From Epiperipatus broadwayi (taxonomy: Eukaryota > Onychophora > Udeonychophora > Euonychophora > Peripatidae), in the NCBI GenBank assembly GCA_028023455.1, contig JAQFVV010012394.1, forward strand, positions 25,059,053 to 25,123,052: 64,000 nucleotides of DNA. The letters are read 5' to 3'. The translations under genes were made by a program, and so were the position numbers. Below the pieces are notes generated by a model. That model worked only from the letters and a program-made list of their open reading frames with translations, had not been told where the DNA came from and made no database searches. How positions within the stretch are numbered: the stretch's first letter is position 1; each line of letters begins with the position of its first letter. Of this stretch, positions 1-9,676 are shown one piece after another.

Positions 1-476
1 TGCTGGCATTTACAAGTTCCTATATGGTTGAAGCTGGTTTCAGTCATGTAAATTCAATCTTAACTAAGTACAAAAATAAATTAAATGTGGAATTTTGAGG
101 GGATTTAAGATTAAAATTGAACAATTTCGAACCCAATATAGCGAACCTTGCAAAGAAACATCAGGCACACCCATCTCATTAATTAAGAAGCAATACTGTA
201 GTTACTTTACTTATTATTTTTACTTATTTATAATTACTTATTATTTAATAAATATTAAAGTATTTAAATTTCAACATTAAGATATTTTTCATAAAACTAT
301 TGTTACACAATGTAAAATTACTTTAATAAATGTTTAAAATCATAAAATAAATGTTCAAACACAGTACTTAATAAATAGTTTTATTTTAATTAACTGAAAA
401 TTATTTTTATGGGGGTCGATGGAGATTTCAAAAAATTATATAGGGGTCCATGAGCAAAAAAGTTTGGTGACCCCTG
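1..476 (+). mobile_element. 3' end of a hAT transposon with terminal repeat
   Basis: The first 182 bases encode the C-terminus of a ZBED/SCAND3-type hAT transposase: AFTSSYMVEAGFSHVNSILT, then LTKYKNKLNVE, an in-frame TGA at 96-98, then NFEPNIANLAKKHQAHPSH and TAA at 180-182. The closing AHPSH recurs in the element at 21.7 kb. After a non-coding stretch the element ends at 476 with gtttggtgacccctg. Read on the other strand this is CAGGGGTCACCAAACTTTTT, a classic hAT terminal repeat. The next 8 bp (477-484) would be one target-site copy. The 5' part lies outside the window. Confidence 0.8.
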
Positions 477-484
477 ATCTAGTC

Positions 485-1385
485 CCTTGTTGCTAATGAT
501 GCTATTCAAGCCTTAAATAGTAAGCTACTGTCCTTGCTATTATCACAAATTAACTCACACCAAATTCTGGTTATTTCTGTATATATTTAAATACTTTTTA
601 CTCTCCATACTAGTTCTCCAATTCCCTATTTTTTATTAATGCATCTATTCTTCTATCCATTCTTTGCCATTATAACAACAATTCTCTTAACATAATCATC
701 CCACCTTTTATACAAGTATACTGGCATAAATTCTTTATCCAAATCTTCGGCATACCATACTTTCTTTCTTGCCCATCTTGTTGCCTGTATTTATCCAATT
801 AAATACTATTTTGGCTGTTCTCTTACTATCCATAAATTGCAATCTACCGAACATTTTCACTTTGCTTTTTGCAACTCTCAAAATAAGAACAGTTCTCCTT
901 CCTAGCACTATCTAATATGTTTGAATAATCAGTGATTACCAGATAAATTTAAAATTCCAAATCTTAATATCATTAAATATTCATGTTTATGGTAGATGAC
1001 ATTAGAGTAGAATGCTACTCCTATATTTTTTATCTGGGAGTTTGGTGATTTAAAAATTAATGATCATAATAACTTAGCACTAATATCTTATTGAAAAAGT
1101 TGTCAATATTTCTTAATTTTATTGCATAACTTGTACAATTTAAAATCAATAACTAGGAGTGGATTTAAAAATTGATGAAACTTTAAGCTAAAAATTTTTG
1201 AGCTCCTCCTCCTCATGGGAAACACAAAATTTTTATTTGGTAGAATGGTTCCCCGAAATGTGATAAAAACTAATGTTTATTATAATAGCATTGTTATTTT
1301 AACAATATCATTGTCGAAAATGAATCCTTACTTCAATATATGAACCCTGACATTGTTATTACATATAAACATAATTATATTATAG
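485..1385. other. Unannotated AT-rich stretch
   Basis: No coding exon, RNA gene or recognisable transposon end is seen. Composition is mixed A and T with short homopolymers. Confidence 0.4.
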
Positions 1386-1672
1386 GGTGTATGGCTGAGA
1401 AGTTGGAGGGTGAGAAGATCGAAGCCTGTCCATTAAAGTGTGAAGATTTGCTATCTTAATATAACCCGAGTACTGATTTTATATATGTGTGGGAGATGTT
1501 GATCTAGACCAATTGATGAGTGCTGGTTCAACATGAAATATGTTTATTGGAGGTCATTTATCTTTTTCACACGTATGTGGTCATGTATATTAATTATATA
1601 AGAATGGAGTTGATAGCTGAAGAGAGCTTGATAATTCATGCTTAAATCCCTTCTAACTTCTAATTACATCTA
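1386..1672 (+). repeat. Family A repeat, single arm
   Basis: One arm of a repeat seen as palindromes at 2.36-2.78 and 13.0-13.3 kb. It contains gatctagaccaattgatgag, a hairpin and tgaaatatg (core 1513-1538), then cacacgtatgtggtcatgta and a tRNA-like tail ending gcttaaatcccttctaa. No inverted partner arm is seen beside it. Confidence 0.55.
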
Positions 1673-1770
1673 ATTTCAATATATACACTATACTTGTATT
1701 CAAATAAACAATTAATAAAAGTATATTTATATATGCTGATAATTTTTTGGCAGTAAAAGTATTGTTCACA

Positions 1771-1895
1771 TGATTTAATACAGTGATAGAGGGCCAGATT
1801 AAATTATAAGGTACTCATATTGATTCCAATTCTGGCGCTTTGTGAAGAACTTCTTATGAATCCTGAGCAGTAAAGCCATTTGATTATTTTGCACT
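1771..1895 (+). repeat. tRNA-derived SINE, copy 1
   Basis: A degenerate tRNA-like head with B-box-like tgattccaattctggc (about 1819-1836) is followed by aacttcttatgaatcctgag and taaagccatttgattattt. The same body and tail recur at 1899-2025 and 42357-42480. Confidence 0.5.
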
Positions 1896-1898
1896 GTT

Positions 1899-2030
1899 TG
1901 GTTCAATGCAGTGATGTCTGTCTCTGGTCCATAAGGTCTTTGGATGGATTTCAGTTCAGGATCATTCAGCATTTAAACTTCTTGTGAATTTCCTGGAAAT
2001 AAAGCCATTTGATTATTATTGTTTAATAAG
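1899..2030 (+). repeat. tRNA-derived SINE, copy 2
   Basis: Lies next to copy 1. A tRNA-like head (ggttcaatgcagtgatgtct ... ttcagttcaggatcatt) is followed by the shared body aaacttcttgtgaatttcct and tail aaataaagccatttgatt. The two head-to-tail copies suggest a dimer or repeated insertion. Confidence 0.5.
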
Positions 2031-2357
2031 ACTATTTTATATTTTCCTTAATTTCTAAAAAAAGGCATTCAACTACCAAGGCCTCTGAAGTTATGGTTTA
2101 TTTAAGTTAAGCTAACCTTAAAAAATAAGTTTTTTTATCCGTAGGCATTTTGTAGAGAAAACTTTAACCATACGAAAACTACATCTAGTTTATTTATTTT
2201 GTGTTAGTATAATTTCAAATATTAGCTGTTTGACTAAAGTTATGTTCCCTGAATTATTCAAAAGGCAATTTTAATACATTGTACAGGCTTAAATCTGCAT
2301 TTATATATGTAATATATGCGGGGTTTGAACTCAGACTTTCACATGACCCACCACTCT

Positions 2358-2784
2358 CAGTGCCATCTCATATTGCTGACCCACCTGATCACACACATGT
2401 TGAAAAGATAAATAATCACCAATATACGTATTTCATGCTAAATCAGCAATCATCAGTTGGTCTAGATTACTATCCTCACACACATATATAATCAGTGCTC
2501 AGCTTTATATTAAGATAGCCAATCTTCATACTTTGCTTCAAACTATTCCAACTCACAACTCTTTAGCCTTCCATTTCATTGAAAATCTGATGATGGAATG
2601 TTCAAAGCCCTTGTTAGTGCCAAGGTGCATTAAAGTATAAAGATTGGCTATCTTAATATAAAGCTGTGTGAGGATAATAATCTAGACCAACTGATGATTG
2701 CTAGCATGAAATACGAATATTGGTGATTATTTATCTTTTCAACATGTGTGTGATCAGGTGGGTCAGCAATATGAGATGGCACTG
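2358..2784. repeat. Family A palindrome (inverted pair)
   Basis: Left arm 2358-2526 and right arm 2638-2784 are near-perfect reverse complements around a 110 bp loop. Outermost are cagtgccatctcatattgct and its complement agcaatatgagatggcactg; innermost are taagatagccaatctt and aagattggctatctta. Each arm carries the CTGATGA-hairpin-GAAA module (2431-2456 minus, 2691-2711 plus). Confidence 0.75.
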
Positions 2785-2789
2785 AAAAA

Positions 2790-4211
2790 GCAATTTTGTA
2801 AAATAGCCTTTTTTTTTTTTTCAGTTTACTGATCCATCTTAATCACATATACATAAAATATATTTTAAACTATACGCTTTCTAAATTATATATATATTTA
2901 AATAAATTAGATTGAAATTTTTGTTTTATGTTATCTGTAATTTATTAACATTCCTAACATTGATAACATACGCGGATTTCCTTCATTTGTGTTTTCCCAA
3001 CTACTGATTACAGAGAGTCTCCTTTTTTAATAAAATCAATAATTTAAGATTTTATTTAAAAAAAATAATCTGATAATAGAATTATTATAGGTAACTTTGA
3101 TATATTAACATAATTCCATTTATATCTATTTACTTTGATAACTGAATGCAGAAGGATATGTTTTATTTGACATACTTTCTTCCAAGAAATTCATTTAATA
3201 TATAGTGTATGTATGTATACTCCTCCTCCCGCCTCTTTTAGAAAGCAATTTCTAATAAAGTATGAGGGTTTTGGAATTTACTCACATGTATGTGCATGTA
3301 CATATCTGTGTATACAATATTATTTTTATATTAAAATAAAGATTTTTTTTTTTTTTTTTACAATTGGAAAAGTAAAAAGAGAGTAAATTATCATTAAAAA
3401 ATGTAGTTATGGGGAATAGTTAATTAGAAAACAGTATAATGAATATGTGAATAGACTAAATATGTGCATAAATGTAATGAGGAAGGATAAAAAATTGAAA
3501 AGTAATTGGATCCAAGGATAGAAACAAGAGAAGGCATATTTGTATATTCATATGACCAATATCCCTCTGCATCAATTGTTGCGTGGATCAAAATGCATAA
3601 TAGATAACTAGTTAAATGGAAGAGATTATCATTTTTTATAATTAGTAGAATAGTTATTTTGCAACTTATGCTGCGGTTGGTCTTCATTAACTGAAATTTG
3701 CCAAATAACTGGCATTTCTGATAAGAAAAAAGTGCATTTTGTAAGTATTTTCTCATACTGTAATGAATATCCTCTTCACTGAAAAAAAAATCATTTTTAA
3801 TTGAAGTCGTTTCAAAATAAATATGGATAGACATTGATTCTCAGAAAAATTCATTTGTACCAAGAAAAGAATATTACATCCATATCTTTTCTGTTTGTAA
3901 GCGCAATTATTTTTTGATAACTATGTTAATTAAATCTGTAATGTTAAGCGTTTGTTTTAAAGTTATAATTATTAAATTAAACAATGGAAATAAATTTTAA
4001 AAACATTTTTACAAGTTGAAAACTATTTGTAGGGATTATTATTGCTTGAGGGCGAAACATCGCAAACTAATAATTAGGAAAATTAAAACAGTGTTGTTAA
4101 ATAATTGAGTAAATTAGGCAACTAACTTAAATGATATTATCAACTGTTATATATAATGGTTAATGTTTTCATGGATTTCTAAAAATATTAATTCCAAGTA
4201 AGAATTTAATT
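2790..4211. other. AT-rich stretch with one unexplained ORF
   Basis: Contains long T and A runs (about 2811-2822, 3343-3359). A 136-codon - strand ORF (3834-3424) with no recognisable domain may be chance or part of an unknown repeat. No exon signals are seen. Confidence 0.3.
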
Positions 4212-4660
4212 CAGAGGTTCCCAGTCTTTTTCACCCCCATATCCCCTTGGCTTTTAGTAAATTATCCAGTACCCCCTATTCATTATAATAAATAAGGAAC
4301 TGGAGAGTGTACCATGCAGTGCATCACATTCGAAGGATTGTAGATGCCATGGAGGTGAGCCTCGAGGGGGGGGGTTTGAACTGGAAATTTCACTAGCTAT
4401 CTTGAATCTTAACTGGGTATTTTCAGTCATTGGACTCTGCAATAAGAAAAAAAATCTAGTCTGAAAAGAGACCTGAAATATTACTGTTATGGCTGACAGA
4501 TAATACCAACGTTGAATAATCCTGAAATATTATTAACAAACTATTTTGGGAACATATTAATAGATAGCATAATATACTTATTTACCCTCTAGTCACCATA
4601 TTCCCTGGATAAGTTTCTGCAGCCCCTAGAGATACAGGTACCACACATTAGGAACCCTAT
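4212..4660. mobile_element. hAT-like MITE
   Basis: The left end reads cagaggttcccagtcttttt with a following C-rich run (cacccccatatccccttgg). The right end read inwards is tagggttcctaatgtgtggt. Together they resemble hAT termini of the CAG-rGGTTCCC type. The interior has no transposase; it holds a tRNA-like segment (ggggtttgaactggaaattt near 4370-4391). Flanking 8 bp duplications are not clear. Confidence 0.5.
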
Positions 4661-5264
4661 TCTTAAATATATATAAACTAAATTTAATTATTCATAATTT
4701 GAGACTAGAAATGGTTTTTCCGATTAGATCCTAGAAGGATCCAGATTTTTTTCTTGTGACTTTTATGCAAGATTATCGAAATCTGTCAAGTTAATGGAAA
4801 TTGGATACCATTATTCTTTAAACCTTGATATTGCAAATAAAATGAATGCAAAAATTTTCTATGACAATCTTGTTTAACAAAGAATAATGAAACTTCAGAA
4901 AGTATAGTTGAAGCCAGGTATATATAGTGTATGCTTAACAAAAGTACTAGATAGAATTTCTACCTTAACTTGATGACCATTAAATTTTGATATAGTTGCA
5001 ATGTTTTTATTCTGAAAGCAATTGTTATTTACAGGGCCATTATTAACATTGGAAGAAGAGTGAAAATTATTAACATCACAAAAGCTACATGTATGCTTTC
5101 TTTTTGCTGCATTAAAATTGACATTATTTGAAAAATAGTTTGCAGTTTTATGTTTATTGTTTTATTTTTAGATTAAGGGTATATTTTACAAGACCTCAAA
5201 CTGTTACCTTGTTTATTAGATAATTGAAATTTTGTGATAATGGTATTGTAGTTGTATGTTGGAC
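4661..5264. other. Unannotated AT-rich stretch
   Basis: Nothing recognisable beyond AT-rich sequence, apart from a family B-like edge after 5221. Confidence 0.35.
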
Positions 5265-5440
5265 TATTTCCATCATCTAATATTAATTGTTAAATGTTTT
5301 TAAAAATTCAAACTTTATTTTAACTTTTGAAATACATTCAACTGCTACACAGATTAATGTATAACACAATGAATGTATTTCAAAAGTTTAATTTTTCTAA
5401 AAACATTTAATAATTAATATCGCATGCCATATTAGATACT
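5221..5440. repeat. Family B palindrome, degenerate short copy
   Basis: Left arm 5265-5341 (atttccatcatctaatatta ... gaaatacattca) and right arm 5368-5440 (tgaatgtatttcaaaagttt ... tattagat) are inverted copies. The left arm matches the ends of the 7.33-7.82 kb palindrome, so this is the same family with the centre lost. Confidence 0.55.
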
Positions 5441-6549
5441 TAATATGCTATAGTTTAAATTTGAAATATTTCAGTGATTTTGTTTCTAATTATTGCTTGT
5501 TAATAATTATGCCAAATTTTCATAATATATTATATATTAATAAATTTTAATTATTAACATTTTTTCTGCAATCTGTCTGAATATTTTTTAATTTAATTAT
5601 ATAGTTAGATGTTTTAAACCTTAGATAATTTTAATGCTAAATCTAATTACATCTACTCTCTTTCCAAACAAGATCTGAAATGTTGATGTCAGCATATATA
5701 ATGTCATTGATGTTTCTTGGGAGTAGACCTGAATCCATATTTATCGTCAACCAATATGATTTTCTCATTACATTTACAATAGATAAGTTGAATAGAATAG
5801 AATGACTGTACATCCTCTCTATTCCATTATCAAATGTGAATCACCATTCTCTTTCATTGCAACATGCTTTTATTATAGCTTCTAATCCTGCATGGACATT
5901 TCTCAGAACAATAAAAGTTTTTACTATACTCCTTTTTTTAAAAAAAAAAATCAAACTGAAACCTAGTCTATTGAATTAAAGGACTTACTTGTTCATTAAT
6001 AAGTACATACAGACTTTTTCCTAAATTTCTCGATCTTTTACATAACCATAATATATTAATACTGACAGTTCAAGAAGTTTTTTGATCTTTCATCAAATCA
6101 GCTTGAATATCTGATAGGTTTGTCAATAGGATTTTCAGAATTACTGTACCTTTTTGAATAAATGTTGGAAACTTTTACATAGATATTACTAAAGATTTGT
6201 ATAAGACATTCAGAATAATCTAGTTGCTATACTTGGTTAAGTTTCTTTTTTTAATACAGAAATAAAAACAACCAAAAAAATTGTTCCATGATTGGAAAAT
6301 AAAATTGACAGATAATGCAAAAAAAAAAGGGGGGGGGGGAGCTGATAGTGAAATTAACATGATAATTTTATGCATTACATGACAAGAATTATATGGTAAG
6401 GGCTTGCAGAAAGTATGGCATATTGTAATATCATCCTTTGAATGTCATATGTTAATGGCAACTGAAGTATTTCAAAGGGAGGTAGAATTGTCATTTTAAT
6501 ATGAGGAATGCAAAAAGAAAATTGAAAAATAAATTGCAATTTATAGATA
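5441..6549. other. Unannotated AT-rich stretch with homopolymers
   Basis: Includes an A-run then G-run at about 6320-6340 and an A-run near 5939-5950. No exon or element end is recognised. Confidence 0.35.
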
Positions 6550-7025
6550 AAACCAGCAAGACATCACATGATCCCAGCTTACATAATGTTTTTCACTAGC
6601 AAGTACTTTTTCTCTTATCACAATTATGACATCTAGTGTAAGCTTTAGTAATATAAGCTGGGGTCATGTGATATTTTATTGGTAGAGGTGTTTAAAAAAC
6701 TAAGGAAACCATAATATATAGATACTGAACTGTTTTCAAATCTATGTCACTTTACAGATAAGATTCAAAGGATTAATATATTTTCAATTTGAGCTGGTAG
6801 CTTGATATTAAAAAGAAAAAAGTCAAAGATGATTGCTAGAAGAAATTGTGCTGCTCTCAGATCCCAAACTCCTCACTGATGAAAACTATAAGCTAGAAAC
6901 ATGTATTGGGGATATTGAATAGAAACCACTGGACAGACTTATTAAGTAGTACTATCTGGCACTTATTGATTGCTAAACCTTACACTAGATGGCATAACTA
7001 TGATGAGAGAAAAACTATTTGCTAC
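6550..7025. repeat. Inverted-repeat cluster with CTGATGA module
   Basis: 6550-6590 and 6645-6685 are inverted (acatcacatgatcccagctt against aagctggggtcatgtgat). A second inverted pair joins about 6600-6650 with 6970-7022 (acactagatggcataactat against the complement of aattatgacatctagtgt). Between them lies atcccaa ... ctgatga ... gaaac ... ttggggat at 6861-6913. Confidence 0.5.
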
Positions 7026-7290
7026 TGAATAGTTTGTGGATAGTAACAGAATAGCTAAAATAGTTTCTGGTTAAATTTTGAAGAAAGGATGAGCATCACA
7101 GATGGATGACAAAGTAAAAAGAGTTGATAGTATTAGGAGGATTGATTGTTGTGATAATTAAGAGGAGAATCATTTCATTAATAAAAAGCTGAAGGATTAA
7201 GTTTGAATTTCAAGCAGATTATCAAAAACAAAATGTTAAAGAGTTTTGTACACTTAAAGTCATTGGAAATAAAAGAATATATTTACAAAT

Positions 7291-7837
7291 GGAATAGCCT
7301 GATGTTTTTCTGAAGGTTTGTGATGATGGTGTTCTAGCTGTATTTTTATATTGAACTATTTCCATCATCTAATATGTGTGTTGAATGTCTTTAGAAAAGT
7401 TTAATTTTTAGTTAAATATTCCAAATGCATTCAACTGTTAGTAATATCACAGCAAACAGGTTAGTATATACACAACATTTCGAGAAGTATTTTTCTCCCC
7501 TCTTCTTCAGGTGTTGCTGGCCTGACCAGTTACAGTACTAGCATGGGATTTGAACCTGGGCCCTTAGAATCTTGATAATTGAATTTTAAGGCCAGCATCA
7601 CCTGAAGAAGAGGGGAGAAAAATACCTCTCAAAACATTGTGTATATACTAACCTGTTTGCTGTGATATTACTAACAGTTAGTGCATATACTAACCTGTTT
7701 GCTGTGATATTACTAATAGTTGAATGCATTTGGAATATTTAACTAAAAATTAAACTTTTCTCAAGGGATTCAACACACATATTAGATGATGGAAATAGTC
7801 CAATATAAAAATACAACCAGGAATAGCCTGATATTTT
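7291..7837. repeat. Family B palindrome with flanking direct repeats
   Basis: Left arm about 7330-7535 and right arm about 7589-7816 are inverted. The outer ends match atttccatcatctaatatgt; the inner parts match acctgaagaagaggggagaa. The centre holds a tRNA-like gggatttgaacctgggccc. Outside the arms, ggaatagcctgatgtttt (7291-7308) and ggaatagcctgatatttt (7820-7837) are near-identical direct repeats, the expected mark of a retroposon target-site duplication. The right arm has an extra internal duplication (ctaacctgtttgctgtgata twice, from about 7648 and 7690). Confidence 0.7.
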
Positions 7838-8787
7838 GTTATATAAAATGTGTGGAAAAGATTAACTATTTATTACTATATGTACTCTTAAAAAGGTCTT
7901 TAAATAATGAATTTATGAGCAAATGTATTTTAAAAGAATATATAAAAAGTAGATTTTTGTGCTAAAATGGTATAATAATGTTTGACTTTAATAATAAAGT
8001 TATTCTGGGATCAAAGATAATGCTATGATACAGAAAATGATTTTAAATTGGAAAGACTATGTTAGAGAATAATATAGGAAGCCATATAATGACTAATGTT
8101 TTTTTTTGGTTTATTGACTCGGAGATTCTTGTTTCTAAAAAGATGTCATATTTTCATCAAGACTGCATGGAAATTATGCAACATTTCAAGCTAGCATAAA
8201 CATTTGAAATATATTTTATATTTCATTATACTTTTCTAGATAATAAGTATTTGCTTTTTAATATATTTTATTAATGTTTAAACAGCTATGATAACTTCAG
8301 CATTAAAATGTAATAAATTAAAAATTACACTAATGCTGTTGTTGCCTTTAGTAAGGAGGCTTAGTACTGAAAATGTGTTAAGATTGTATTTAATATTTTC
8401 CTTGTTTTATTAGAATATATAGCCTTAGTATTGCCATTAATTTATTATATTGAAACAGTGCATGCTAAATGATAGAGTTTGTTAGCTATTGATTAATGAT
8501 AATCTAATTTGTAATTTTTTTTTTCCTAAAACATTTTTTTCCAATTTGAAAATTGTAGTATAATATTGGTACTTTGATATTATTGCTATGATCTATTATT
8601 CCGGTGACCTTTTCATCTGGTAATAATTATTCCAAGTATCCATTTATGATGTCATGTCATCCAAGAATCCTGGCATGACTAATCCATGTCAAATATATAC
8701 ACATTACCAACTTTTCACATATATACACTTCACCAAGTTGTAAAACATGTTAATCTGTGTGATTTTATGCTATCAAAATGAAGAGAT
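7838..8787. other. Unannotated AT-rich stretch
   Basis: No coding or repeat signal is recognised beyond simple AT-rich tracts. Confidence 0.35.
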
Positions 8788-9362
8788 TTATTCATAATGG
8801 AAAAAGGAAAAAACACATCATGATACTAAATAAAAACAAGTAGATGTGAGTTTTTAATACAGTACTTTTTGTGAGTTTTTATTCTGGCATTATGTGTCAT
8901 CAAAAACATCCTTCTCCCTCCTGGGTCATAAATACTCAGCACTGTAATACCAAATTTCATTAAAAAAAACAACAACACAAAGTTTTATCTCTCACATTAT
9001 TTGTAAGTAATACAGTTTTATATTTAAAAGTACATTTTACAACTAAAATTTTATATATTTAAAATATAAGGTTAAACTTGCAATTCGTCAATTTTTTATT
9101 GTTTTTTTTTTATTTAAAAAAAAACATAAAGCTAATCTCATCATTTTCATACTTTTCCTTTTTCCATAATCAATATATCTCTCCGTCATTGGAAATAGGA
9201 TGTTTTTTTTTTATATTTGAAGTTTGGTATTACATGTACCGGATGTTTATGACAGTACAAAATACCATATTATGATAAAAGAGGGGGAAGGATGCCTTAA
9301 TAAAAAGTCACAAAAATAATAAAACCTCATATATGTTTTTTCATTTTTCCATAATGAATACT
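8788..9362. repeat. Foldback element
   Basis: Inverted matches run inwards: attcataatggaaaaaggaa with ttcatttttccataatgaat; ccttctccctc with gagggggaagg; and aataccaaattt with aagtttggtatt. The arms are diverged, so the copy is old. A small ORF inside (9078-9275) is a low-complexity artefact. Confidence 0.5.
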
Positions 9363-9403
9363 TCTCAATTTTATTTTTTTTTAATTTGAAATTACATGTG
9401 GTA

Positions 9404-9540
9404 TGATGTATTATCCTAAATTTGTGATATGTTTAAAATAATGCTTCCATGGGATCTGTAGACAAATTTTATTGATTTTGTTCACATATCACTTGGAAGC
9501 ATTATTTTAAATATATTGCAAACATAGAATAATACATCAT
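9404..9540. repeat. Compact palindrome just upstream of a RIT exon
   Basis: Arms 9404-9449 and 9494-9540: atgatgtattatcctaaatt against its near complement, and taaaataatgcttccatggg against tggaagcattattttaaa. It ends 80 bp before the RIT exon at 9620. Confidence 0.65.
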
Positions 9541-9619
9541 AGCAGGAATAATATCAAAGTACTATCATATTTTATGCAGAATATGGAAATTTTAATTTTT
9601 ATATATGTATATTTTGTAG

Positions 9620-9676
9620 CCTTAACACTTCAGTTTGTCAAACACTGCTTCTTGGAATATCATGATCCTACTATTG
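9620..9676 (+). CDS. RIT1: RIT exon with start of effector loop
   Basis: 57 bp between acceptor tttgtag and donor gtaagt. It begins with two bases completing an Ala codon and reads [19 protein letters not shown], the segment just after the P-loop. It ends one base into the Glu codon of the effector loop, which exon 24181-24254 completes (g + ag). Confidence 0.88.

Noticed and set aside
9078-9275. 65-codon ORF
   Set aside because: Low-complexity Phe/Ile/Lys translation of T and A runs inside a foldback.
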